From positions 310,001 through 374,000 of the forward strand of contig NZ_JAEFCA010000005.1 in assembly GCF_016405855.1 (NCBI RefSeq): a DNA stretch of 64,000 nt, read 5' to 3'. Every line of letters starts with the position of its first letter. Positions within the stretch are counted from its first letter, which is position 1. Positions 15,601 to 24,258 of the stretch are shown one piece after another. The notes under the pieces were generated by a model. That model did not search any database. It saw only the letters and a program-made list of their open reading frames with translations, and was not told the DNA's origin. The DNA is from Flavobacterium sp. IB48. Lineage in GTDB: Bacteria; Bacteroidota; Bacteroidia; Flavobacteriales; Flavobacteriaceae. Position numbers and translations under genes: made by a program.

Positions 15601-17226
15601 TTATTTCTTAATAAAACGTCTTACGGTTTTGATTCCGTTTTTCTCAACCGAAATCAAGTAAATACCGGTTTTCAAAGTCGAAACATCTATACTATTGTTA
15701 TTTACCGTTTGAGATGAAACTGTCGCTCCACCTTCAGTATTAATAATATTTACATTTCCACCTGAAACTTCTGCCGTAAAAAAGATTTCACTTTCTGTTG
15801 GGTTTGGATAAATTTCTAAACTTGCAATAGACTGTTCGGTAGCTGGCGCAGCTGTTCTTGCCGTTGAACCTGATTTTGTAATTCTAAACCAATTGATATT
15901 AAAACCAGTATTTTGAACATAGATTCCAAAATTATAGGTTCCTGCATTTACGTTTACAGTTTGCGTAATCGTCTGCCAGTTTTGCCATCCTCCTGTATTG
16001 GGCACATTTATAGCTCCAAGCTGAATAGTTCCTGCATTTAAATCAGACGATAGTCTTCCGCCTGTTACAGCACTTGCCACACGATATTCTATTTGATACG
16101 AACCAGAAGTTGGAAAGTTAATATTATAATACGCCATCCAATCGCCCGTATCACAATATCCAACATTTAATCCACCGCCTGTATCTGTGGTTGCTTCTGT
16201 TTGAACACCACTCATCGCGTTATAATTTTCTGCCTGAATTAAAGTTCCTGTTGCTGGCGGATTACTTCCTGTAATAACCTGATTAATGGCAGTAAGCAAA
16301 GATTTAGAACCTGTAGCATCTTGAGACAACTCCCAAATCATAACTCCCGCCGCATTTTGAATCGCAAAAGTTGTTTTTTGTTTGATAGTCGGAATTCCGT
16401 TGTAATAAATTGTGTTTCCAACTTGATCTAAATTTTCAGCACCCGGATATTGCGCTACGATATTGGCATAAGAAATTCCCTGATTGGCAGAAGCTCCAAA
16501 ACCATATCCGTAAAAAGGAAGTCCAATTACAGCCTTGCTTGCAGGCAATCCCCTTCCTGTCCAATAATTAAATTGATTAACCGCCATGCTGTAAGGAGAA
16601 TGCTGTCCTGGGCTGTTTGGTGCCCAAGGCCCCGTTGCATCATAAGCCATAATATTGATCCAGTCGTATGCAGCAAAAGTAGATGAAGGTACATTTGCAC
16701 CACCATATCCTTCTGAAAGCGCTGCTGAAATCAATTTGCCATTGGCATGCAATTTATTCGCTAAAGCAATCACAAACCCTCCATAATCGCCATTAATAGC
16801 TGGCCCTTCTAAATCGACATCGACTCCATCAAAATTGTGAGCAACAACATAATCGTATATTTTTTGAATGAAAGCTGTTCTGTTTGCTGGTGTTATCAGA
16901 TTAAAATAATTGTCTCTAATTGCTCCTCCTTCAGAAACGGCACCACCTCCAAGAGAAACAAAAACTTTTATATTTTGTGCATGCGCGGCATTTATAATTG
17001 TATTGCTTCCTGAATTAAAACTTAAATATCCGTTTGCATCAGGATTTTCAAAAGCAATATTAATATGCGTTAATTTACTGTATTGAATGGTACTTGAAAA
17101 AGCATTTAAATCAATCCAATTGGGAATATATGCAATTACTTTTTTTTGGGCTACAGAAAAATTAAAAACACCCAATACTAAAATAAGAATCCATTTTGCC
17201 GACATTCTTGTGTAGTTGTCTTTCAT
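15601..17226 (-). CDS. GH18 chitinase with CBM6 and T9SS sorting domain
   Basis: This 541-residue secreted enzyme has a signal peptide (cut after 'SVAQ'), a GH18 TIM barrel (about 28-318), a CBM6 carbohydrate-binding module (about 328-455) and a type IX secretion C-terminal domain (about 470-541, ending 'VRRFIKK'). The catalytic DxxDxDxE motif is present as D133, D136, D138 and E140, with 'SLGGG' at 91-95. It should hydrolyse chitin or related beta-1,4-GlcNAc polymers at or outside the cell surface. The CBM6 is closely similar to that in the GH64 protein just upstream. ATG at residue 8 is an alternative start. Confidence 0.92.
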   Translation of the reverse strand: MKDNYTRMSAKWILILVLGVFNFSVAQKKVIAYIPNWIDLNAFSSTIQYSKLTHINIAFENPDANGYLSFNSGSNTIINAAHAQNIKVFVSLGGGAVSEGGAIRDNYFNLITPANRTAFIQKIYDYVVAHNFDGVDVDLEGPAINGDYGGFVIALANKLHANGKLISAALSEGYGGANVPSSTFAAYDWINIMAYDATGPWAPNSPGQHSPYSMAVNQFNYWTGRGLPASKAVIGLPFYGYGFGASANQGISYANIVAQYPGAENLDQVGNTIYYNGIPTIKQKTTFAIQNAAGVMIWELSQDATGSKSLLTAINQVITGSNPPATGTLIQAENYNAMSGVQTEATTDTGGGLNVGYCDTGDWMAYYNINFPTSGSYQIEYRVASAVTGGRLSSDLNAGTIQLGAINVPNTGGWQNWQTITQTVNVNAGTYNFGIYVQNTGFNINWFRITKSGSTARTAAPATEQSIASLEIYPNPTESEIFFTAEVSGGNVNIINTEGGATVSSQTVNNNSIDVSTLKTGIYLISVEKNGIKTVRRFIKK

Positions 17227-17309
17227 AGTGATTTGTTTTAATTTGTAAATTATGGGGATATTGAAAAATTGCAGGTTTCAGATTTTGATCTAAAACCTGC
17301 ATTCTTAAA

Positions 17310-19964
17310 TTATTTTTTAATAAAACGCTTAACCGTTTTTGTACCATCTTTATGGAAAATAACAAAATAGATTCCAGTTCTAAGACGCGAAACATCAATG
17401 CTGTTATTATTGATTTTTTGCTCAGAAACTAGCGTTCCTGTCTGATCTATAATACTTATTTTTTCTCCGCTTACAGATGTGGTCACAAAAAGAGTATTTT
17501 CTGCTGGACTTGGATATACATTCAATTCTGTTGCAGTAGGCTCTTCTTCTGCTATCGTTTCAGTTGCAGCCATTTTTGCTGTTCCTGCTACTTTTGTAAT
17601 TTTAATCCAGTTGATATTCATTCCTGTATTCTGAATGTAGATTCCGAAATTATATGTTCCTGCATTTACGTTTACAGTCTGAGAAACAGTTTGCCAATTT
17701 TGCCATCCGCCAGTGTTTGGAATATCAACATTTCCTAAAACTACTGCGCCAGCATTTAAATCAGAAGATAATCTTCCGCCAGTCACAGCGCTTGCTACAC
17801 GGTATTCAATCAAATAAGAACCAGTTGTTGGGAAATTGATATTATTATACGCTAACCAATCGCCTGTTTCTGTATAACCCACATTTGAACCTCCGCCAGT
17901 ATCTGTAGTTGCTTCAACTTGAATACCGCTCATTGCTGAATAATCTTCTGCTTGAATTAAAACTGAAGTTTGAGAACTTGTAGCAGGAACTAATTTCCAC
18001 TGGCCGCAAGTCTGATTGTTATTGTCCCATTGCTGCACAATTGCTCCAGAAGCTGTACTTGCTCCTGCCACTTCAACAATTCTTCCGCTGTGACGGGCAA
18101 CAATTTTATAATAACCATCACCTGTAGAAACCAAAATAAATTGCTGATTTGTGGTCGCATTATATGGATATTGTTCTACTCTTGCACCATTAGCTTTATT
18201 GAAGTTATTAATGTCCATTGACATGCCGCTGTGGTTTGCAATGATTTTATACATTCCGTCTCCTAAATGCGTAAAAGTAAATTTCTGATTGTTTCCAGAA
18301 TTTAGAGCACCTTGATTAATTCCTGCTCCGTTTGACATACTAGAATTCCAAACATCCATATACAAACCGCTGTTTCTGTTTTGAAGAAAGAAAGTCTGGT
18401 TTCCTAAAGTTGTTGTTCCATTAGCAATTACTCTGATCGAACTCACTTTATCATTCCAAGTAGCATTCAAACATGAATTATCAGAATTGATTACGGTTGA
18501 AGCTCCGCCGAAATTATCATCTTGATATAAAATCGCTTGATAACCTTGTGTAATTTTTAGCGAAGAAATATCATCATTTAAAACTCCTAAAGAATTTAAA
18601 CGAGCTAGATTGTAATCTCCAATTGTTAATCCGCCAGAAAATCCAGTGTAATTGCAATCTTTGTAAACTGTGATTACATCTGTTGTAGCTGGAACTGAAG
18701 GCGTCGTAAGTCCGTAATAACCTCCAAATGTAGCAATGACTTTTGTTGGCTGTGGCGAATGAAGTGATGGCGATTGATCTGCAACATCATCATACGCAAA
18801 TCCGTAAGCTAAATTGTCAATATTGATTCCTGGCAAATGCCAGAATTTAGAATAATGATTTGTTGGATTTACTTGATAATATTTCGATGCATCGTACCAA
18901 TTTTGCTGTCCTGGATTTGTGGTCGTTGTATTGACAACATGACGATTAATCGCAGCTGTTAATTGCGATTGAATTACAAGATCTAAATCTCCGTCGACCA
19001 ATCTTCTGTCCAAAACGCCTTTGCCTTCAAGAGCTTCTTGCGTTGTTGGCCTATTTTGAACACGTCCTGTTCTTCCAACAAAAGCACCAGATTGTCCAAC
19101 CATTTCTAGTTGTTCTCCAATAACTCTTCCTTTAAAAACACCAGCATCTCCAGCATAAAAAATCAAGTCTTCATTTTTGTATTTGTTCCAAATCGCATCG
19201 ATGTACGATTTTAAGTAATTTGCATATGGTCCAGATCCTTCCGCGTAAGCTGCCGTTTTAGAAGGTGCAGTAATTTCGCCAGTTGCATCGTTCACACAAC
19301 CTTGAAACTCTGCAGGAACATTCGCTTTAAAAGCAGCAACAATATCTGCGTGTTTTTTTAAATCACCCACTTTCTTTTGGTAGCCGTTTGCACCAAATAA
19401 TTCCAATCCCATTGGATATTTGTATGAATCGACTCTTGTTGGATTTCCGAAGAAACCATACTGATTATTTGTCAATTCGATCATTTCATACAAAATTCCC
19501 TGATTGGGATCTGTAGCATTTTGCGGATTTGGCGATGCATATCCTGAAGGAGCTCCGCTTGCGCCAAAAAAGTAAAAATACAATTGTGAACCTTTAGATA
19601 TAAAAACTCTACATCCTGCAATTAAAGGAAGTGTAAAGGTCTTATTTGGAATTTCGCTCAACTTAGTAAAACAAGCTGCATATTTAGAATTTTGCCCCGG
19701 TCCTGTATTTCCTCCATAAGTTGGCCCAGTAACTGTATTGTAAGAAGCGTTCATTGGCAATATCTGACTCGTTTTGGCATTTACCCAAACGTGGTTTCCC
19801 GTTGTATAATCGATGCCGACAATTGCAACATATAATTCGCTGTCAGCAAACGTCGAATTATTACTAATCGTAAAAGGTACAGGCCCTTGAGCGTGTATCA
19901 GGTTTGAAAACACTAGAAATAGTGTCATCAGAAAAGAAAATCTTTGAAGTCTAATTTTATTCAT
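17310..19964 (-). CDS. GH64 beta-1,3-glucanase with crystallin, ricin and CBM6 modules
   Basis: The 884-residue protein has a signal peptide and a GH64 domain (about 28-420), the family of laminaripentaose-producing beta-1,3-glucanases. E163 and D179 have the spacing I recall for the catalytic pair. There follow a beta/gamma-crystallin-like domain (about 430-515), a ricin-type beta-trefoil (about 522-660), a CBM6 (about 667-795) and a T9SS sorting domain (about 812-884). Three binding modules on one enzyme suggest attachment to insoluble glucan such as fungal wall. It lies between the GH18 and GH16 genes on the same strand, with about 80-125 bp gaps. Confidence 0.9.
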   Translation of the reverse strand: MNKIRLQRFSFLMTLFLVFSNLIHAQGPVPFTISNNSTFADSELYVAIVGIDYTTGNHVWVNAKTSQILPMNASYNTVTGPTYGGNTGPGQNSKYAACFTKLSEIPNKTFTLPLIAGCRVFISKGSQLYFYFFGASGAPSGYASPNPQNATDPNQGILYEMIELTNNQYGFFGNPTRVDSYKYPMGLELFGANGYQKKVGDLKKHADIVAAFKANVPAEFQGCVNDATGEITAPSKTAAYAEGSGPYANYLKSYIDAIWNKYKNEDLIFYAGDAGVFKGRVIGEQLEMVGQSGAFVGRTGRVQNRPTTQEALEGKGVLDRRLVDGDLDLVIQSQLTAAINRHVVNTTTTNPGQQNWYDASKYYQVNPTNHYSKFWHLPGINIDNLAYGFAYDDVADQSPSLHSPQPTKVIATFGGYYGLTTPSVPATTDVITVYKDCNYTGFSGGLTIGDYNLARLNSLGVLNDDISSLKITQGYQAILYQDDNFGGASTVINSDNSCLNATWNDKVSSIRVIANGTTTLGNQTFFLQNRNSGLYMDVWNSSMSNGAGINQGALNSGNNQKFTFTHLGDGMYKIIANHSGMSMDINNFNKANGARVEQYPYNATTNQQFILVSTGDGYYKIVARHSGRIVEVAGASTASGAIVQQWDNNNQTCGQWKLVPATSSQTSVLIQAEDYSAMSGIQVEATTDTGGGSNVGYTETGDWLAYNNINFPTTGSYLIEYRVASAVTGGRLSSDLNAGAVVLGNVDIPNTGGWQNWQTVSQTVNVNAGTYNFGIYIQNTGMNINWIKITKVAGTAKMAATETIAEEEPTATELNVYPSPAENTLFVTTSVSGEKISIIDQTGTLVSEQKINNNSIDVSRLRTGIYFVIFHKDGTKTVKRFIKK

Positions 19965-20089
19965 ATCTAAATAATTTTGGGGTTACGCAAATAAGTTTTA
20001 AACCAAAGCCATTTTCAAATGAATGACTAAATAAATCCGCCAGGTGCAATTGGTATGCCCTCCTTAAATTGCACCCAACAGATTTAAAA

Positions 20090-23000
20090 TTATTTCTTAA
20101 TAAGCTTTTTAGTCCAGCTTTTTTGATCTGATTTGAAGTTTAGAATGTAGATTCCTCTACGAAGCTTACTTATGTCAATTACGCTTTCGTTTCCTTGAGG
20201 TTTGTTTTCTAAAATCAAAGTTCCAGAATCGTCGTAAATCGTAATGATTTTATTATCTAAGTTCTCAGGAGATGAAACTTGAATATAATTAGTTGTCGGA
20301 TTTGGGTACATGGCAAAAACAACTTCTTCTGCCTGCGGTTCTTCAACAACATTCATAGCCATTCTAGCTGTAGAAGATGATCCATATGCTTCGATTTCAT
20401 ACAATGAATATCCGTACGGAGGCAAAGCTTTAGCGTTACATAAAATTCGAATGTATCTTCCTGTTCCGCTTACCGCTAAATCATCTGTTCCTCCATCACC
20501 GGCAGTTTGATTGCTTACTGTTTCGTTTTCTGTAAAAACATTATCAGTTGAAATCTGCACTTTGTATTGTGTTGCATAAGCCGCTTCCCATTTTAAAACT
20601 ACTCTGTTAATGTTGTAATTGCTTCCCAAATCAACATAAATCCATTCAGTCGCATTAGCAAAAGAACTCGCCCATCTTGTCGTTGTGCTATCGCCATCTG
20701 TTGCTTTATTTGCAGAAAGCGTAGGATTTTCTTCTGTAGAAGCTGTCGCTGTTTTAGCTAAAGCTAAATTCACATTCGGATTTGCAGTTATATTTCGAAC
20801 TGTTACATTGCTGAAAACTCCTGTTGTTAGAGTTCCGTTTGCGTGAGACGTAACTGCCATTCCTACATAAATAGTGCTAGCCATTGCAATTGTTCTTGGC
20901 GTTCCTACTTGTGTCCATGTTGTTCCGTTATCTGAAGAATAAGATGTAAACACATTTCCAGATCTTACCAAACGAACCCATTTTGGAGTCGCTCCTGTTG
21001 TAACCTCTGCTGTAGTTACTCCCGAAGCAGTATCACGAGTCAAAAACTCAATTCCTGCTGCTGCGCTTGCATCTGTCATGGCGTGTTTTGATGTTGGCGT
21101 AAGCGTTTCACGGAACATTACTCCCGCTTTTGCATAAGTATTTGTATTAGTTAACGAATTTACTTTAGCAATAATTTCTGCATCTCCAGTAATAGATTGA
21201 TTTACAAATTGAAATTGATCGCTTGTATCCCAAATATCATTTCCTGCTCCTTTGATGGTAAAAGTACCGTTAGAATGTGTCGCTTCACCCGCTGGAGTAA
21301 CTGCTCCTAAATCGGTGCTAATCCAAGGCGAAGGCAATCCCGCTGGAGTTTCTGTAGAGACTAAATTTAAAGCTCTTAAATTATCAAAATAATACGTGTT
21401 TCCAGAATTTGTTCCCGGTTCAAATAAGAAAACAAAACGATTTACTTCACTGTCTGCTGTTGAAGCATCTGGTGAACTTGCATAAGTAAAAGTTACTGTA
21501 TGCCAAGCGTTGGTTTGTTTTACAACTCCTTGATAAATACTATGTCTTCCAACAGGATAATTTGCTGGAACTGAAGCGCTGCTTTCTGCTTGCCAAGAAA
21601 TAATAGATCCGACTGGTGCAGAAGTGTAAACGTCCATCGCGAACTTTTTAACTCCACCTTTAAAATCTCCAATATTGGTTATTGTAGTATTAAATGAGAA
21701 ATTATCATACAGTTCTGTCGATTTGCGAACGTATTTTCCAACATTCGAAGAAGTATTAATTCCGCTTGCATTTGGGTTTGCTGTGTTTGCCGTATACGTT
21801 CCAATTGCATCTCTAAATGTAATATTGTGAATCGTCTGGTAATCTTCATAAATTACACCTTGCGTAAATGTATCTGGAAGTTTAGTAGAGCCAATTCGAA
21901 TATTATCGAAATAGTAGGTATCAGCTGTGTAAGAACCCGAATTAAATAACAAAACCATTTGGTTTACTGCCAAATTTGAAGTTCCTCCATCTGGACTAGA
22001 ATTGTAATAGAAAGTCAATGTTTCCCATTGATTTTGTTTGGTTGTAATCGCTACGTAGGTACTATTTCTTCCTGTAGGATAATTGGCTGGAAGTGATGTT
22101 GCACTGTTTTCTAAATTCAAACTTACCACTGTCCCAATTGGTGCGGAAGTGTACACATCAATCATAATTTTGTTCGTCTGATTTTTCAACAAACCGGCAT
22201 CCTCAATCGTACTTTGTGTATTGAAGAAAAGCACATCATATTGCTCAGATACATTTCGAACATACTTCGCGACATTTGCAGAAGAATTAACCGAATTTGT
22301 CGCTGGATTTGCCACAACAGAATACGTTCCAGTTGTTGTTCCTTTTATGATTTTATTTACTCCGTCGTAATTTTGCAGCACGTCTGTTGCAATAATTGGC
22401 TTTTCTGGCGCTGCTTTTGTCAGCAGATTATCGAAATAATAAGTCGCACCAGAATTCGAATTCGATTCAAAAAGAAGTACCACATTATTAATTGATAAAG
22501 CACTCGTATTTGGATCAATTATTTTTTCAAATTCAAACTCGATTGTTTCCCATTTGTTCTGAACTGTGGTCGTAGCTTTAAAACCACTATGTCTACCTGA
22601 CGGATAATTCGTCGCAGTTGTAACATTGCTGTTTTCTAACTGCATCGAAATTTTTGTTCCAACCGGAGCCGAAGTATAAATATCAAACGAAAGTCTTTTT
22701 CTTCCGTAAACATAATCATTCGCATTAGTTATGGTTACATTTCTGATGTTCAACACATCATACAATTCGCTTGAATTTCGAACATATTTTCCAACCAAAG
22801 CCGAAGTATTAATTCCGGTAGCAGAAGGATTCGCTACAGCTTCGGTCAAAACTCCAGTTTTTACAGGATACAATACATTTCGATTGCTTTGGAAATCATC
22901 ATGTATTTTTTCAACAGGCAATGCTGGTTCGGTTGTTACTGCCAATTTGTAGTTATTTACATTACAGCCTGAAACTGTCGCCGTTACCGAAACATCTCCT

Positions 23001-24040
23001 CCAGAAGTTCCCCAATTTACAGTAATAGAATTTGTTCCCTGCCCTGATGTAATTGTTGCTCCTGCTGGAACAGTCCAATTATAAGCTGCACCCGCAATTG
23101 CATTTACAGAATACGTTTTACTAGTTTCGTTTTGGTAAACTTTGTTATCGCCAGTTACTGCATATTTAAAACTGCCATCGTAAACACGAACATAATCGAC
23201 CTGTAATTTTGCTGGAAAATCGGCAGGAATTGGCTCTACTCCTGCACCGTTAACTCTCGTATAAGGTGTTCCGTAGCTTCCAACTGCGAGATTCAAAATA
23301 ATATAAAAATTGTTGTCATTAAAAGGCCATCCGCCGTTTACAGTTGTGTTTGGTGTTGCCGTATGAAATAGAACATCATCCACAAACCATTTAATAAAAT
23401 TTGGTCCCCATTCTACAGCATAAACATGAAAATCTGAGGACAAATCTATTGGAGAACTGTAGCTTCTTCCTGTAAACTGATATCCTCCACCATCATAATG
23501 AATCGTTCCATCTACCGATTTTGGATTTCTGTGTTTGGCTTCCATAATGTCAATTTCTCCAGTAAAAGGCCAATTGCCATTAACTGGAAGCATCCAGAAA
23601 GCCGGCCAAGCACCTTGTGCGTTAGAAAGTTTCATACGAGCTTCTACTCTTCCGTATTTTAAAGAATATTTTCCTTCCGTTGTCAATTTTGAAGAAGCAT
23701 ACGGCTGATCTGGAAATTGTGCGTTAGGCGCATATTTTGCCTCAATGTTTAAGTAACTATTTGTTCCTTCTTTTACAATTGTCGCCTGATTGGGATCGTA
23801 ACGTTGCGCTTCAGCATTTCCGAATCCGCAGAGCGACGGACATCCGTTTCCAGAAATGCTTTGCCATTTGGTTAAATCTACCGTTGTGCCATTAAATTCA
23901 TCAGACCAAACGAGCGTATTGCATTGCGCTTGAGTTTTGAGAAATGGCAACAGTAAGAACAAAACTGCTACACAAAATTGTTTTAATAAATAAGAATTGC
24001 TTTTCGGTGGTCGGCCGAAAAAAAAGTCATTTTGCTTCAT
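20090..24040 (-). CDS. GH16 laminarinase, large multimodular T9SS-secreted enzyme
   Basis: The 1316-residue protein carries a signal peptide, a GH16 domain (about 42-290) with the catalytic ExDxxE as E162, D164 and E167 in 'GEIDIMEA', and a PKD-like domain (about 295-372). Next come three homologous modules of about 165 residues (378-543, 554-716, 729-891), each with 'DVYTSAP-[VI]-G' or a variant and 'TYYFDN'. A DUF1349-like LamG-type domain (about 902-1083), an F5/8 type C/CBM32 module (about 1091-1220) and a T9SS domain (about 1244-1316) complete it. It should be an endo-beta-1,3-glucanase for laminarin-type glucans. The triplicated module is not one I can name and is probably carbohydrate-binding. 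Confidence 0.92.
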   Translation of the reverse strand: MKQNDFFFGRPPKSNSYLLKQFCVAVLFLLLPFLKTQAQCNTLVWSDEFNGTTVDLTKWQSISGNGCPSLCGFGNAEAQRYDPNQATIVKEGTNSYLNIEAKYAPNAQFPDQPYASSKLTTEGKYSLKYGRVEARMKLSNAQGAWPAFWMLPVNGNWPFTGEIDIMEAKHRNPKSVDGTIHYDGGGYQFTGRSYSSPIDLSSDFHVYAVEWGPNFIKWFVDDVLFHTATPNTTVNGGWPFNDNNFYIILNLAVGSYGTPYTRVNGAGVEPIPADFPAKLQVDYVRVYDGSFKYAVTGDNKVYQNETSKTYSVNAIAGAAYNWTVPAGATITSGQGTNSITVNWGTSGGDVSVTATVSGCNVNNYKLAVTTEPALPVEKIHDDFQSNRNVLYPVKTGVLTEAVANPSATGINTSALVGKYVRNSSELYDVLNIRNVTITNANDYVYGRKRLSFDIYTSAPVGTKISMQLENSNVTTATNYPSGRHSGFKATTTVQNKWETIEFEFEKIIDPNTSALSINNVVLLFESNSNSGATYYFDNLLTKAAPEKPIIATDVLQNYDGVNKIIKGTTTGTYSVVANPATNSVNSSANVAKYVRNVSEQYDVLFFNTQSTIEDAGLLKNQTNKIMIDVYTSAPIGTVVSLNLENSATSLPANYPTGRNSTYVAITTKQNQWETLTFYYNSSPDGGTSNLAVNQMVLLFNSGSYTADTYYFDNIRIGSTKLPDTFTQGVIYEDYQTIHNITFRDAIGTYTANTANPNASGINTSSNVGKYVRKSTELYDNFSFNTTITNIGDFKGGVKKFAMDVYTSAPVGSIISWQAESSASVPANYPVGRHSIYQGVVKQTNAWHTVTFTYASSPDASTADSEVNRFVFLFEPGTNSGNTYYFDNLRALNLVSTETPAGLPSPWISTDLGAVTPAGEATHSNGTFTIKGAGNDIWDTSDQFQFVNQSITGDAEIIAKVNSLTNTNTYAKAGVMFRETLTPTSKHAMTDASAAAGIEFLTRDTASGVTTAEVTTGATPKWVRLVRSGNVFTSYSSDNGTTWTQVGTPRTIAMASTIYVGMAVTSHANGTLTTGVFSNVTVRNITANPNVNLALAKTATASTEENPTLSANKATDGDSTTTRWASSFANATEWIYVDLGSNYNINRVVLKWEAAYATQYKVQISTDNVFTENETVSNQTAGDGGTDDLAVSGTGRYIRILCNAKALPPYGYSLYEIEAYGSSSTARMAMNVVEEPQAEEVVFAMYPNPTTNYIQVSSPENLDNKIITIYDDSGTLILENKPQGNESVIDISKLRRGIYILNFKSDQKSWTKKLIKK

Positions 24041-24258
24041 TTTTAAATAGGTTTTTAGTTAGTATTTGTTATTTCTTCAATAAATCTTATTTATAAAAAC
24101 AGATTGTATTTTCCGACAATAACAGCGCAATATTAACTAAAAAATCAGGCAAGACTTACATTTCTGAGTACGGTTTGACTACGGTACTATCGAAGAAATG
24201 TAACAAATCATCGATGAAAAGCATAAAATCACTTCAGATTCTACTTATACGAGAAAAA

